Source: RGIG3178 sp963674495 | GTDB lineage: Bacteria > Bacillota > Clostridia > Christensenellales > QAND01 | Direction of reading: 5' to 3' | DNA: 64,000 bases | Assembly (NCBI GenBank): GCA_963674495.2 | Contig: CAXXLG010000002.1 | Span: 682,001-746,000 of the forward strand | In this document: piece by piece, positions 44,328-53,806 of the stretch | How positions within the stretch are numbered: position 1 is the first letter of the stretch | Layout of the letters: each line of letters starts with the position of its first letter | Translations under genes and position numbers: made by a program | Notes under the pieces: model-generated | The model's input: the letters and a program-made list of their open reading frames with translations, nothing else | The model's database searches: none | What the model was told of the DNA's origin: nothing

Positions 44328-45470
44328 TTGAAAAGACTCAAAATCCTCCAAATCAACAAATACTATGCTCCGCACATCGGTGGCGTGGAACGCATCGTGC
44401 AAAGCCTCTCGGAAGGACTGTCCGACCGTGCGGACGTGCATGCTTTGGTGTGCAATCAAACAGGGCGGACCACACGCGACAGGATAAACGGCGTGGAGGT
44501 GATCCGCGCATCCAGCCCGGGTAAATTGTGTTCAATGCCCGTTTCACTCAGCTTTATCTGGTATATGAGAAAACTGGCCGACGAGGCGGACATACTGCAT
44601 TTCCATATGCCGTTTCCGCTGGGCGACTTATCATACTTTTTATCGGGCTATCGGGGCAAGGTGGTTGTATATTGGCACAGTGATATCGTGCGCCAAAAGC
44701 GGCTATTGAAGCTGTATAAGCCCATGATGAATGCGTTTTTGCGGCGTGCGGATCTGATCATAACCGCAACACAGGGGCATATTGACGGATCGGGACAGCT
44801 TGCGCCCTACCGTGACAAGTGTGCTGTTGTGCCGTATGGGATGGACATAGAGGCCTATGTACAAAACGCCGAACCCCACCGAATATTGCCGGCGGTGCAA
44901 GAGGGCGTGGCGGATATCCTGTTCGTGGGCAGGCTGGTGTATTACAAGGGCGTAGACGTGCTGCTCAACGCCTTGGCACAGGTCCAGAACGCACAGCTGA
45001 CGCTGATCGGCGATGGGCCGCTCAAACAGGACCTGATGTCGCTGGCGGATCGGTTGGACATCGCCGACCGTGTGCATTTTTTGGGACAGTGTACTGATGC
45101 CCAAGTCAAAGCGTGCATGCGCGATTGTGACGTTTTGGTGTTGCCGTCCATCCAAAACAGCGAAGCATTCGGCCTGGTCCAGCTACAAGCCATGGCCTTT
45201 GCAAAACCCGTTATCAATACGGCATTGCCCACCGGCGTACCGCTTGTCAGCGTACACGGGCAACACGGGCTGACGGTGGCACCCGGTGACGCCATGTCGC
45301 TGGCGGACGCGATGCGACTGCTTGTGAACGATCGTGATTATGCGCGTACCCTCGGACAAAACGGTGCGGTACGCGTTCGCGAAACATTCAGCATAAACGC
45401 AATGGTCGATGGGGTATATGCGCAGTACCTACGCCTGTTGCGCGAGGATGCGATTGTCCAGACGCATTGA
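44328..45470 (+). CDS. GT4 glycosyltransferase
   Basis: 380 residues from TTG 44328 behind GGAAGGG. The N-terminal acceptor half starts LKILQINKYYAPHIGGVER. The donor half has DILFVGRLVYYKGVDVLL, LTLIGDGPLKQDL, and PSIQNSEAFGLVQLQAMAF with the E-x7-like motif. It is the second assembly enzyme of the rhamnan-type operon and its last gene. Confidence 0.9.
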   Translation: MKRLKILQINKYYAPHIGGVERIVQSLSEGLSDRADVHALVCNQTGRTTRDRINGVEVIRASSPGKLCSMPVSLSFIWYMRKLADEADILHFHMPFPLGDLSYFLSGYRGKVVVYWHSDIVRQKRLLKLYKPMMNAFLRRADLIITATQGHIDGSGQLAPYRDKCAVVPYGMDIEAYVQNAEPHRILPAVQEGVADILFVGRLVYYKGVDVLLNALAQVQNAQLTLIGDGPLKQDLMSLADRLDIADRVHFLGQCTDAQVKACMRDCDVLVLPSIQNSEAFGLVQLQAMAFAKPVINTALPTGVPLVSVHGQHGLTVAPGDAMSLADAMRLLVNDRDYARTLGQNGAVRVRETFSINAMVDGVYAQYLRLLREDAIVQTH

Positions 45471-45474
45471 AAAA

Positions 45475-45495
45475 GCCGCAGCGATATGCTGCGGC
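45475..45495 (-). terminator. Hairpin between the glycan operon and the DtxR-type gene
   Basis: GCCGCAGC-ATATC-GCTGCGGC followed by T5 when read leftward, so it best serves the regulator gene; it may also end the rightward operon. Confidence 0.7.
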
Positions 45496-45516
45496 CGGTT
45501 TGTCGCTTTGACATGT

Positions 45517-45900
45517 TTAAGAGGTAGTATCTTCGGCACCGCTTTGGGTTACCCAGTTCTTGATGCGCAGGAAAGTCAGTTCGCTGATGATGTGTTCGAT
45601 ACGGCAGGCGTCGGCGTCGGCAATATCATCGGGAACATTGAGCGCATGGATGAGGTACTGTGCGATGCACCGATGCCTTTCATAAATGGCTTCTGCCACC
45701 CGCTTGCCCGAGTCGGTTAAAATGATGTTGCCGTCGTGTTCGAACACGATCAATCCGTTTTTTCGTAATATGGACATGGCGCGGCTGATGCTGGGCTTGG
45801 AATAGCCGAGTTCATGGGCAACATCGACGGAACGCACATGGCCGGTGCGTTTGTGCAGCACCAAAATGGTTTCCAGATAGTTTTCGCCGGATTCCAGCAC
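45517..45900 (-). CDS. DtxR/MntR-family metal-dependent regulator
   Basis: 127 residues from GTG 45900, chosen because AGGGGGG lies just upstream; the frame continues to 45960 into the promoter. The N-terminal winged helix (ESGENYLETILVLHKRTGHV, GYSKPSISRAMSILRKNGL) and the metal/dimerisation helix (RHRCIAQYLIHALNVPDDIA, DACRIEHIISEL) match the short, MntR-like type without an SH3 domain. It should repress metal-uptake genes when Fe(II) or Mn(II) is bound. The feo operon at 4851 is a possible target. Confidence 0.88.
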   Translation of the reverse strand: MLESGENYLETILVLHKRTGHVRSVDVAHELGYSKPSISRAMSILRKNGLIVFEHDGNIILTDSGKRVAEAIYERHRCIAQYLIHALNVPDDIADADACRIEHIISELTFLRIKNWVTQSGAEDTTS

Positions 45901-45931
45901 ACAAAGCCCCCCTGTAAGAATCTTTGGTTTC

Positions 45932-45960
45932 AGTGTATCATACGCGACGGGGTTTGACAA
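45932..45960 (-). promoter_or_regulatory. Promoter of the DtxR-type regulator
   Basis: TTGTCA, 17-base spacer, TACACT, read leftward. Confidence 0.6.
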
Positions 45961-46119
45961 TGTAAAGCATGCGGGAAATTGACGGATAAACCTGCGTTTT
46001 GCGATGTATTATATAGCTATATTTTCCTTGCCAATAGGGGTTGAGACAGCGAAAACAGGTGCATTTTGCCGAAACCTTTGCTATGATGAATTGAAATACA
46101 ATTGTTTGGGGAGACAGGT

Positions 46120-48513
46120 ATGGAGCAAAGTAGCCCACCTCGCATGCAGCCGGATACGGACACGGGTTTGACGAACCGGCAGGTTGGCGAGCAAATCAAT
46201 CGGGGTCTGGTTAACGCCAGGCCAAAGGATACCGAAAAATCGGTGTGGGACATCGTGCGTGACAATACCATCACGCTGTTCAACCTGCTCAACGCCGGTA
46301 TCGCCGTCTGCGTATGCATGGTGGGGGCCTATCGGAACATGCTGTTCATGGCGGTTGTTGTGATCAACACGTTGATCGGTATTGTTCAGGAGATACGTTC
46401 CAAACGCCTTATCGCCAAACTCACATTGATTTCCATGCCAAAAGCGCTTGTGGTGCGCAACGGCGAACAGCGGGAGATTGCGGTGGAGGAAATGGTGCTG
46501 GATGACATCGTTATTCTGCAGACCGGCAGACAGATCGGCGCGGACGCCATTGTCCAGCGGGGCTCGATCGAGGTGAACGAGGCGCTGCTGACCGGGGAAG
46601 CGGATCCGGTTGAAAAGACCCCGGGTGATTTTCTGTTTTCCGGCAGCTTTGTTGTCAGCGGGCGCTGCCATGCCAAGGTGGAACACATCGGCGAAATGAA
46701 CTATGCGACCTCCATAGAAAAGGATGCCAAGCGGCACAAGCGGATACACTCGGAATTGATGGACGTTTTGAATCGGATCGTACGCTTTACCGGCGCGTTC
46801 ATGTTGCCGCTTGGCCTGATGCTTGTTATGCGGGCGGCCTTCTTGCTCCATCTGTCCCCGTATGATATGGTGGTCACCACCGCAGCCGCTTTGATCGGAA
46901 TGATGCCCAAAGGATTGGTGCTACTGACCAGCGTATCGCTGGCGGTGGGTGTGATAAGGCTGGCAAAAAAGAATACGCTGATACACGAACTGTTCGGCAT
47001 CGAAACGCTGTCTCGTGTGGATATGTTGTGTTTGGATAAAACAGGTACGCTCACAGAAGGTCACATGCGCCTTAGTGATTGGATCCCGATGGGCGAGCGT
47101 TCAAAGGCGGAGATCGAACGGGCGATCGGAGCTTTTGTACATGCGCAGGCCGATACCAACGCCACTATGGATGCGGTGCGCACGTACTTTGAAAATCAAC
47201 CGGCGGTACCGCCGACACACGTGGTACCGTTCTCCTCCACGCGCAAGTGGAGTGCCGTTACGTTTGAAGGGATGGGCAGCGTGTTGATGGGCGCGCCGGA
47301 CGTATTATGGCCATACCAAGCGGGCGAAGGGTTGCCGCCGTCAATCGCCCAAGCGGAGAGCTGTGGCACCCGTGTCATCCTGTTCGCGTTGTCCAACCAA
47401 CCGGTGGATCGGGAATTGCCGGATGACCGCAAACCCTGCGCAATCATAATGCTCAGCGACCCGTTGAGACCGGATGCCCGCGAGATTCTGGATTATTTTA
47501 GAAGTGAAGGCGTTGCGATCAAGATCATATCAGGAGATCATCCACACACGGTCAGCGCGCTTGCAAGCCAGGCGGGTCTTGAGGATTCAAATAATTGTAT
47601 TGATATGTCCACTGTAACCGAGGCGGCGGCCATACGTAGGGCTGCCACACGGTATACTATATTCGGCAGGGTCAATCCGTGGCAAAAACGCCTGCTTATC
47701 CAATCTTTGCGCGAAGCGGGGCATACCGTGGCCATGACGGGTGACGGTGTCAACGACGTATTGGCGCTGCGCGATGCGGATTGCAGCATCACACTGGCAT
47801 CGGGTACCGATGCGGCACGATACATCTCACAGATCGTGTTGCTCAACAACGACTTTGCCTCGCTGCCATCGGTATTATCGGAAGGACGGCGGGTGGTCAA
47901 TAACATCACCCGAACGGCGTCGCTGTATCTGTGCAAAACCGTATACTCGTTTGCCGTGATCTTTATCGTCGTGTTCTCCAACATGCATTTTCCGTTTATC
48001 CCCATCCAACTGACGCTGATCGGCGTCTTACTTGAGGGGATTCCCTCATTCGTTCTTGCGATGGAGCCAAACCGGGAACACATCAACGAGGATTTCTTTG
48101 GCACGGTGCTTAAGCGAGCCGTACCCAGCGGTTTGGTCATTGCATCGCTGGTTGCGCTGGCAAATGCGCTGATGACGCCGCTTGGATGGAGTGCGCCTTT
48201 AATCGGTACGGTGTGCGTGTATCTGACCGGTATCTTTTGCTCGATTCTTTTATTTAAGGCATGCAGACCGTTCAACCACCTGCGCCGCATGCTTTGGACG
48301 TGTATGACAGCGCTGTTCGTCGCGCTGCCCGTACTATGGCCGTCGTTTTTTGAGATGCAGCCCTTTACGCTCGCGATGGCGGGCTGGATAGGTATTCTCA
48401 GTGCGATTGGCCTTGTGCTTTTGTGGTTGTATACATGGAGCGTTACGAAACTTGTGACCATTGCACAGCAGAATGGATCAACGAGTTCAATGCAACAGGA
48501 GGAATGGAAATGA
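46120..48513 (+). CDS. Cation-transporting P-type ATPase (CtpE-like)
   Basis: 797 residues from ATG 46120 behind GGGGAG. The N terminus has GLTNRQVGEQINRG and an early NLLNAGIAV membrane pair. The actuator loop is LLTGEADPVEK (TGEA instead of TGES), phosphorylation loop CLDKTGTLTEG and hinge MTGDGVNDVLALRDADCSI. About eight to ten membrane segments. No N-terminal heavy-metal domain or CPx motif is present, so Cu/Zn export is unlikely. It resembles CtpE-like ATPases for which Ca(II) uptake has been proposed; the ion here is unproven. Its stop overlaps the cyclophilin start (ATGA). Confidence 0.9.
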   Translation: MEQSSPPRMQPDTDTGLTNRQVGEQINRGLVNARPKDTEKSVWDIVRDNTITLFNLLNAGIAVCVCMVGAYRNMLFMAVVVINTLIGIVQEIRSKRLIAKLTLISMPKALVVRNGEQREIAVEEMVLDDIVILQTGRQIGADAIVQRGSIEVNEALLTGEADPVEKTPGDFLFSGSFVVSGRCHAKVEHIGEMNYATSIEKDAKRHKRIHSELMDVLNRIVRFTGAFMLPLGLMLVMRAAFLLHLSPYDMVVTTAAALIGMMPKGLVLLTSVSLAVGVIRLAKKNTLIHELFGIETLSRVDMLCLDKTGTLTEGHMRLSDWIPMGERSKAEIERAIGAFVHAQADTNATMDAVRTYFENQPAVPPTHVVPFSSTRKWSAVTFEGMGSVLMGAPDVLWPYQAGEGLPPSIAQAESCGTRVILFALSNQPVDRELPDDRKPCAIIMLSDPLRPDAREILDYFRSEGVAIKIISGDHPHTVSALASQAGLEDSNNCIDMSTVTEAAAIRRAATRYTIFGRVNPWQKRLLIQSLREAGHTVAMTGDGVNDVLALRDADCSITLASGTDAARYISQIVLLNNDFASLPSVLSEGRRVVNNITRTASLYLCKTVYSFAVIFIVVFSNMHFPFIPIQLTLIGVLLEGIPSFVLAMEPNREHINEDFFGTVLKRAVPSGLVIASLVALANALMTPLGWSAPLIGTVCVYLTGIFCSILLFKACRPFNHLRRMLWTCMTALFVALPVLWPSFFEMQPFTLAMAGWIGILSAIGLVLLWLYTWSVTKLVTIAQQNGSTSSMQQEEWK

Positions 48514-49001
48514 TATCCATTGAAATGGAAAACGGAAAAACGATCAAGGTGGAACTGTACCCGAAAAGTGCGCCGATTACGGTGCAAAACTTTTTGGATT
48601 TGGTTCAAAAGCGGTTTTATGACGGGCTTGTCTTTCACCGCGTGATCAAGGATTTTATGATTCAGGGCGGATGCCCGCTGGGCAATGGAACGGGGGGGCC
48701 GGGCTATGGCATCAAGGGCGAATTTAAGGCCAACGGCGTTGACAACCGCATTCGGCATGCCCGTGGCGTGCTGTCCATGGCCCGCTCACAGAAACCCGAT
48801 TCCGCAGGCAGCCAGTTCTTTATCGTACACCAGGATGCATCGCATCTGGACGGGCAATATGCGGCATTTGGACGTGTGGTGGAGGGCATGGACGTCGTGG
48901 ATGAGATTGCAAACGAGCAAACGGATGCCAGAAATTGCCCAAAAACAATACAGCGCATCAAAAGTATTCGAATTTGCCAGAACGATGGGCAAGACAAATA
49001 G
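48510..49001 (+). CDS. Cyclophilin-type peptidyl-prolyl isomerase
   Basis: 163 residues from ATG 48510 behind AGGAGG inside the end of the ATPase gene. Cyclophilin blocks: YDGLVFHRVIKDFMIQGGCP, GYGIKGEF, RGVLSMARSQKPDSAGSQFF and FGRVVEGMDVVDEI. It speeds cis-trans isomerisation of X-Pro bonds. No signal peptide, so cytoplasmic. The 4-base overlap means it is made with the P-type ATPase. Confidence 0.94.
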   Translation: MISIEMENGKTIKVELYPKSAPITVQNFLDLVQKRFYDGLVFHRVIKDFMIQGGCPLGNGTGGPGYGIKGEFKANGVDNRIRHARGVLSMARSQKPDSAGSQFFIVHQDASHLDGQYAAFGRVVEGMDVVDEIANEQTDARNCPKTIQRIKSIRICQNDGQDK

Positions 49002-49222
49002 GAACAAACCCGAACAAAATGTGAAAAAAATGGGACAAATTGCGTTTACGTGTTAAAAATGTGCATTATCACAGAAAATTTACAGTACATTCATTGAATT
49101 ACCATGCAAGAAGCGCTAGAATAGGAATGCCTTTGCATATGGTTAAAGGGCGGGGTTGTATGCGATAAAACCCCATTAAGCGTACACACGATATGCTGTG
49201 TGCACGGAGAGGAAGGGAATCC

Positions 49223-51160
49223 TTGGATCAGGACGATCGGAAGAAACAAAACAAAGCCAAAGATGCCGATTATAACGACAAGGAAAGCGTGAAAGAGGAT
49301 CCGACGGAGGGGGAGGAGCAAGCCCAGACGCCGGAAGATGCGCATTCCATTCCACAAACAGAGGATCCGACGGAGGGGGAGGAGCAAGCCCAGACGCCGG
49401 AAGATGCGCATTCCATTCCACAAACAGAGGATCCGACGGAGGGGGAGGAGAAAGTCCCGACGACGGAAGATCCGCACGCCATCCCACAAACAGAGGATGA
49501 TTTTTCCAAAAAGGATAATGTCGGGCAATCGCTCTATAATGATGATTTGCCCGATGTTTCAAGCGATCCGTTACAGGCAAAAGAAAAAAGACGGTTCTAT
49601 AATTCCGGCAAGTCCACCCATGGACAGTGGAAGGGATGGAAGCGGCGCACGTTGATCGTGTTGCTGGCGCTTGTGGTTGTGTTCAGTGGGGTGGGTGCCT
49701 GGGCTTATTTATATGTAAAAGGCCTCATGAACGATCCGGGTGCGCAGTTTACGCCTCAACCCGGCCGTACGCCGGCACAGGTGGACGGATATGATGCGTT
49801 GATCAGTCAGGCCGATTTGGATCTGATGAAGGATATTGTCAATATCTTGATCATAGGCGTCGACTATGCCGAAGAACGGGAAACATGGAGCGGCAAACAC
49901 GCATACCATTCAGATGTGATGATGATTCTTGCCGTCAACTTTGAGGAACAGACCGTGGACATGATTTCGCTGCCGCGCGATACCTATGCCAAGATTCCCG
50001 GCGTGGACGGCATCTACAAGCTGAACGCATCCATAGACTGTGGCGGCGGGTACCCCGACGGGCTGCCCAAGGTATGCGAAGCGGCAAGCTGGATGCTCGG
50101 CGGTATACCCGTTGACTACTATTACGCAGTAACCATGCCGGTTGTCAAGGAGCTTGTCGACGCCGTGGGCGGCGTGACATACGAGGTGGACGTCAAGTTT
50201 ACCATGGCTGGCCGTTCCTACGAGAAAGGCGTCCAGCACATGGACGGGCAGGCTGTGCTGGATTATTTGCGCGTACGCAAAAACATTGAGGAATCGGGCG
50301 ACTTAAACCGGATCAACCGCCAAAAGAAAATGCTCATTGCATTGTTTAAAACGATGCAGGAACAGAATCTGTGGGTCAATGCCCCCAGCATTCTCAGCGC
50401 ATTCAGCGGCAAGCTGGTTACCAACGCCTCCCTTTCGCAAACAGCCGCCTTGGCCGCGTTTGCCTATAACCTGCCGGAGGGAAACATCGCCATGCACTCG
50501 ATGGACGGCCGGATGACCAGCGTATTCAACTGGAATTTCTGTATCACCGACCAGGGAAAGCGCGTGGAGATTATCAAAGAGGTGTACGGCGTCGACGTAT
50601 CCGAGTATTCACAATACAGCTATAACTACGTCATGAAAAAATGGGGGCGTATGATGTACGATGTCTACGTGCCAAACGCCAACACCATCATCAGCTATGT
50701 GCAGGCGTTGATCGACGGCAACATCGTACCCGCGCCTCAAGAGCACTCTTCAGGAGCGGATCCGACGCCAACAGAATCTATAACACCAACGGATGCACCT
50801 ACGCCTACGCCTACGCCGACACCTACGCCTACGCCGACACCTACGCCTACACCGACACCTACGCCCACGCCGACGGCAACGCCGACGGCAACACACACGC
50901 CGACGGCAACGCCTACACTGACGGCAACACCAACAGCGCCGCCTCCGGGGTATTACGACATATACAACCAGTTCATCAAGACAAAGAGCGCGCTGGCCAC
51001 CGCCAGAAGTCTAGAGGGCGAGGGTAAGGAACTTGTCGCGGCGTTGAAGGATTTACAGGAGGAATGCATGAAACTGGCTTCCATGGTCGATCATTCGTTG
51101 AAATCGTCCATAGAATGGCAAATCGAATATGAAAACGAGATCGACGTGGACTTCCGGTAA
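49223..51160 (+). CDS. LytR-CpsA-Psr (LCP) family wall ligase with repeat-rich flanks
   Basis: 645 residues from TTG 49223 behind AGAGGAAGG. Residues 1-120 are cytoplasmic, acidic and disordered, with three 22-residue repeats (EDPTEGEEQAQTPEDA...) at 25-90. One membrane helix (TLIVLLALVVVFSGVGAWAY) is followed by the LCP domain: NILIIGVDYAEE, HSDVMMILAV, MISLPRDTYAKIPG, KLNASIDCGGG and LRVRKNIEESGDLNRINRQ, with the Arg and Asp residues that hold the lipid pyrophosphate. After it comes a Thr-Pro tract (50795-50945) and a helical tail. LCP enzymes attach glycans to peptidoglycan; the Wzm-Wzt glycan is one candidate substrate. Confidence 0.93.
   Translation: MDQDDRKKQNKAKDADYNDKESVKEDPTEGEEQAQTPEDAHSIPQTEDPTEGEEQAQTPEDAHSIPQTEDPTEGEEKVPTTEDPHAIPQTEDDFSKKDNVGQSLYNDDLPDVSSDPLQAKEKRRFYNSGKSTHGQWKGWKRRTLIVLLALVVVFSGVGAWAYLYVKGLMNDPGAQFTPQPGRTPAQVDGYDALISQADLDLMKDIVNILIIGVDYAEERETWSGKHAYHSDVMMILAVNFEEQTVDMISLPRDTYAKIPGVDGIYKLNASIDCGGGYPDGLPKVCEAASWMLGGIPVDYYYAVTMPVVKELVDAVGGVTYEVDVKFTMAGRSYEKGVQHMDGQAVLDYLRVRKNIEESGDLNRINRQKKMLIALFKTMQEQNLWVNAPSILSAFSGKLVTNASLSQTAALAAFAYNLPEGNIAMHSMDGRMTSVFNWNFCITDQGKRVEIIKEVYGVDVSEYSQYSYNYVMKKWGRMMYDVYVPNANTIISYVQALIDGNIVPAPQEHSSGADPTPTESITPTDAPTPTPTPTPTPTPTPTPTPTPTPTPTATPTATHTPTATPTLTATPTAPPPGYYDIYNQFIKTKSALATARSLEGEGKELVAALKDLQEECMKLASMVDHSLKSSIEWQIEYENEIDVDFR
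49295..49492 (+). repeat. Three 66-base coding repeats in the LCP gene
   Basis: Copies 1 and 2 are essentially identical; copy 3 has several changes (KVPTTEDPHA in place of QAQTPEDAHS). Acidic cytoplasmic region. Confidence 0.92.
50795..50945 (+). repeat. Thr-Pro/Thr-Ala-Thr-Pro coding microsatellite
   Basis: ACGCCT/ACGCCG/ACACCT hexamers encode PTPTPTPT and then TATPTATHTP. It is an extended linker outside the membrane, prone to length change and possibly O-glycosylated. Confidence 0.9.
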
Positions 51161-51174
51161 CGAATTAGATTTAC

Positions 51175-51207
51175 AGGGCGGCGCCTTTTGGGGCCGCCCT
51201 TTTTTTG
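51175..51207 (+). terminator. Terminator of the LCP gene
   Basis: AGGGCGGC / GCCGCCCT stem followed by T7. Confidence 0.9.
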
Positions 51208-51654
51208 CTTCGACACAACTGGGGGACAAACAGATGCCACACAATACTTTATGGAATCGATCGGATTATCGGTTTGGTGGTTGGCGGCGGCGGAACATGG
51301 CAGGGGTATGGATCAACGATTTGATATAAAGAAGACCAGCGCCGTGCCATGAGTAACCGTTTTGACAAGCATGGTCGCGAACGCATAAACCGATGACAAA
51401 TATAGTGTATGGTGTTATGATGTAGTGTATATGGATATAGAACAGCGAACGATGCCTTCATCGAAATGCGCTGCCATGCAACCCCAATTGAGAGAATATA
51501 GGAATATTACCAACCGATGCCTTTTTGCGCAATCTATCTTTATAGATGCGTTTAAATGGTATTATTAGCCGTATGGCCTCATGTTTGTATGCACAACCTT
51601 GAAAAGACCACAGGATTCGTCCTGTGCCTTAAAGATATTTTGGGAGGTTATACA
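51208..51654 (+). other. Long leader region before the alcohol dehydrogenase gene
   Basis: No supported gene. It contains the promoter at 51393-51421 and a CACAGGA-TTCG-TCCTGTG hairpin at 51611-51628 about 25 bases before the start codon. The predicted leader is about 225 bases. Confidence 0.5.
51393..51421 (+). promoter_or_regulatory. Promoter of the alcohol dehydrogenase gene
   Basis: ATGACA, 17-base spacer, TATGAT. Confidence 0.5.
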
Positions 51655-52815
51655 ATGGACAATTTTACTTTCTACAGCCCAACCAAATTCGTATTTGGCA
51701 AGGGGCAGGAGAACGGCGTGGGCGCGCTTTGCAAGGAGCAAAAAGCCACGAAGGTCATGATCGTGTACGGCGGCGGCAGCGTTGTCAGAAGCGGCTTGAT
51801 GCAAAGGGTGAAGGATTCGCTGCGCAACGAGGGCATCGCCACTTGCGAACACGGCGGCGTTTCGCCCAATCCACGCTTTGAACACGCAATGAAAGGTGTT
51901 GGCACCGTGCGCGAGGAAGGCGTTGATTTCCTTCTGGCCGTTGGCGGGGGAAGCACCATCGACGAGGCAAAATTTATCGGCATAGCAGCGCTGTACGCTG
52001 GCGATCCATGGGATTTTTTCTGCGGGAAAGCCATAGCGGACAGAACCATCAAAGTCGGCTGCATACTGACCATCGCCGCGGCGGGCAGCGAGAGTTCGGA
52101 CGCCTGCGTGATCACCAACCAGCAAAAGAAATTCAAAGGAGGCCCCGCCAAAACGCCGGATCTGTTCCGAACGGTATTCGCCGTGATGAACCCCGAGCTT
52201 ACCTTTACACTCTCGGCCTATCAAACCGCATGCGGCGTGACAGATATCTTCGTCCATGTGGTGGAGCGCTACTTCACAAATACGCCGGACGGTTATTTGA
52301 TCGACAATCTTTGCGAGGCCGTGCTCCGTACCATGATCAAGTATGGACCGAAGGTCATCGAAAACCCGAAGGATTACAATGCGCGGGCCCAGATCATGTG
52401 GGGCGGCATGACGGCGCAGAACAATTCGGTCGGCGTCGGACGCCAACAGGATTGGGCGTCTCACGGTATACAGCATCCCATCAGCGCATTGTATGACAGC
52501 GCGCACGGCGCGGGCCTGGCCACCATCTGTCCAGCCTGGATGAAATACGTTTTTAAGCACGATGTCCCGCGTTTTGTACAGTATGCAACCCGCGTATGGG
52601 GCGTAGACAATGACGCGTTTGACCCCGAGGGCGTTGCACTTTTGGGTATCGAACGCACCAAGGCGTTTTTCAAATCTCTGGGCATGCCCACAACGCTGTC
52701 CGAGCTTGGCGTGAAGGACGAGGATCTGGACTTTTTGACAAAGGGCCGTTGTACGGGCAACTTTGTCAAGTTGAACGAGGATGATATCCGGGCGATCTAT
52801 GAGTTGGCGCGATAG
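51655..52815 (+). CDS. Iron-containing alcohol dehydrogenase (butanol dehydrogenase/YqhD-like)
   Basis: 386 residues from ATG 51655 behind GGGAGG. NAD(P)-binding VMIVYGGGSVVRSG and LLAVGGGSTIDEAKFI, then metal ligands in TACGVTDIFVHVVERYF and SHGIQHPISALYDSAHGAGL. It reduces aldehydes to alcohols using NAD(P)H and Fe(II) or Zn(II), probably disposing of fermentation electrons. Two aldo/keto reductase genes follow in the same direction. Confidence 0.93.
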   Translation: MDNFTFYSPTKFVFGKGQENGVGALCKEQKATKVMIVYGGGSVVRSGLMQRVKDSLRNEGIATCEHGGVSPNPRFEHAMKGVGTVREEGVDFLLAVGGGSTIDEAKFIGIAALYAGDPWDFFCGKAIADRTIKVGCILTIAAAGSESSDACVITNQQKKFKGGPAKTPDLFRTVFAVMNPELTFTLSAYQTACGVTDIFVHVVERYFTNTPDGYLIDNLCEAVLRTMIKYGPKVIENPKDYNARAQIMWGGMTAQNNSVGVGRQQDWASHGIQHPISALYDSAHGAGLATICPAWMKYVFKHDVPRFVQYATRVWGVDNDAFDPEGVALLGIERTKAFFKSLGMPTTLSELGVKDEDLDFLTKGRCTGNFVKLNEDDIRAIYELAR

Positions 52816-52974
52816 CGCACAAATGGCCATTCTTATGACGGCATACGGCCCGTTGTGGATGTGGTATACCCATCAAAATCGGCACGCGGTTTGACCAAAT
52901 ACAAAACAACGGCGTAAACGGGCCAATACATAAACGTGCGGGTTTTCGCCTTTGGTGTAAAGGAGCAAAGTATC

Positions 52975-53796
52975 ATGAATGTACAAAGTACAGTAACGCT
53001 CAACAACGGAATCGAAATGCCCCGATTGGGTTTGGGCGTCTGGCAGAGCCAAGAGGGCGAAGAGGCAAAAAATGCGGTGCTGTGGGCGCTTGAAGCGGGG
53101 TATCGCCACATTGATACGGCGGCTGGCTACGGCAACGAAAGCAGCGTTGGCAAGGCTGTCCGCGACAGCGGCCTTCGGCGTGAGGAGATCTTTATAACCT
53201 CAAAAATGCGCCCCAACGACATCGAAGCGGGGCGGTACGAGCAGGCGTTTGATGACAGCCTTACCAAACTCGATCTGGATTATATCGACCTGTACCTGAT
53301 TCATTGGCCGGCGCGCGGCTATGTTGAGGCATGGAAGAGGATGGAAGGGTGGTGCAGGCAGGGTAAAATCCGTGCCATCGGTGTAAGCAACTTTCATGCA
53401 CAGCATCTCCAGCGGCTTGAGCAGGAATGCGAGGTCGTACCCGCCGTGGATCAGATCGAACTGCATCCCCGATTAACACAGCAATCGCTCAGGGCGCTGC
53501 TGGTGCAAAAGGGCATTGTGCCCGAGGCGTGGAGCCCGTTGGGACACGGGACACTGTTTGCGGATGAAACGCTCAAAGGAATCGCGGACAAATACGGAAA
53601 GAGCACGGCGCAGGTTATGATCCGCTGGGAGTTGCAGCACAACATCATCACCATACCAAAATCTATCAAAAGAGCGCGCATCAAAGAGAATGCGGATGTG
53701 TTTGATTTCGCGCTGTCAAACGAGGATATTATTGCGATCGATACCATGAACACAAATCAGCGTACCGGGCGTAACCCGGATGTATACGCCAAATAG
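52975..53796 (+). CDS. Aldo/keto reductase (AKR5-like), first of a tandem pair
   Basis: 273 residues from ATG 52975 behind AAAGGAG. Motifs: LWALEAGYRHIDTAAGYGNE with the catalytic Asp and Tyr, FITSKMRPND (catalytic Lys), LIHWPARGYVEAW (catalytic His) and IPKSIKRARIKENADV for NADPH. It reduces aldehydes or keto sugars with NADPH. About 50% identical by eye to the next gene, so a tandem duplication. Confidence 0.93.
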   Translation: MNVQSTVTLNNGIEMPRLGLGVWQSQEGEEAKNAVLWALEAGYRHIDTAAGYGNESSVGKAVRDSGLRREEIFITSKMRPNDIEAGRYEQAFDDSLTKLDLDYIDLYLIHWPARGYVEAWKRMEGWCRQGKIRAIGVSNFHAQHLQRLEQECEVVPAVDQIELHPRLTQQSLRALLVQKGIVPEAWSPLGHGTLFADETLKGIADKYGKSTAQVMIRWELQHNIITIPKSIKRARIKENADVFDFALSNEDIIAIDTMNTNQRTGRNPDVYAK

Positions 53797-53806
53797 GAGG
53801 AGAACA

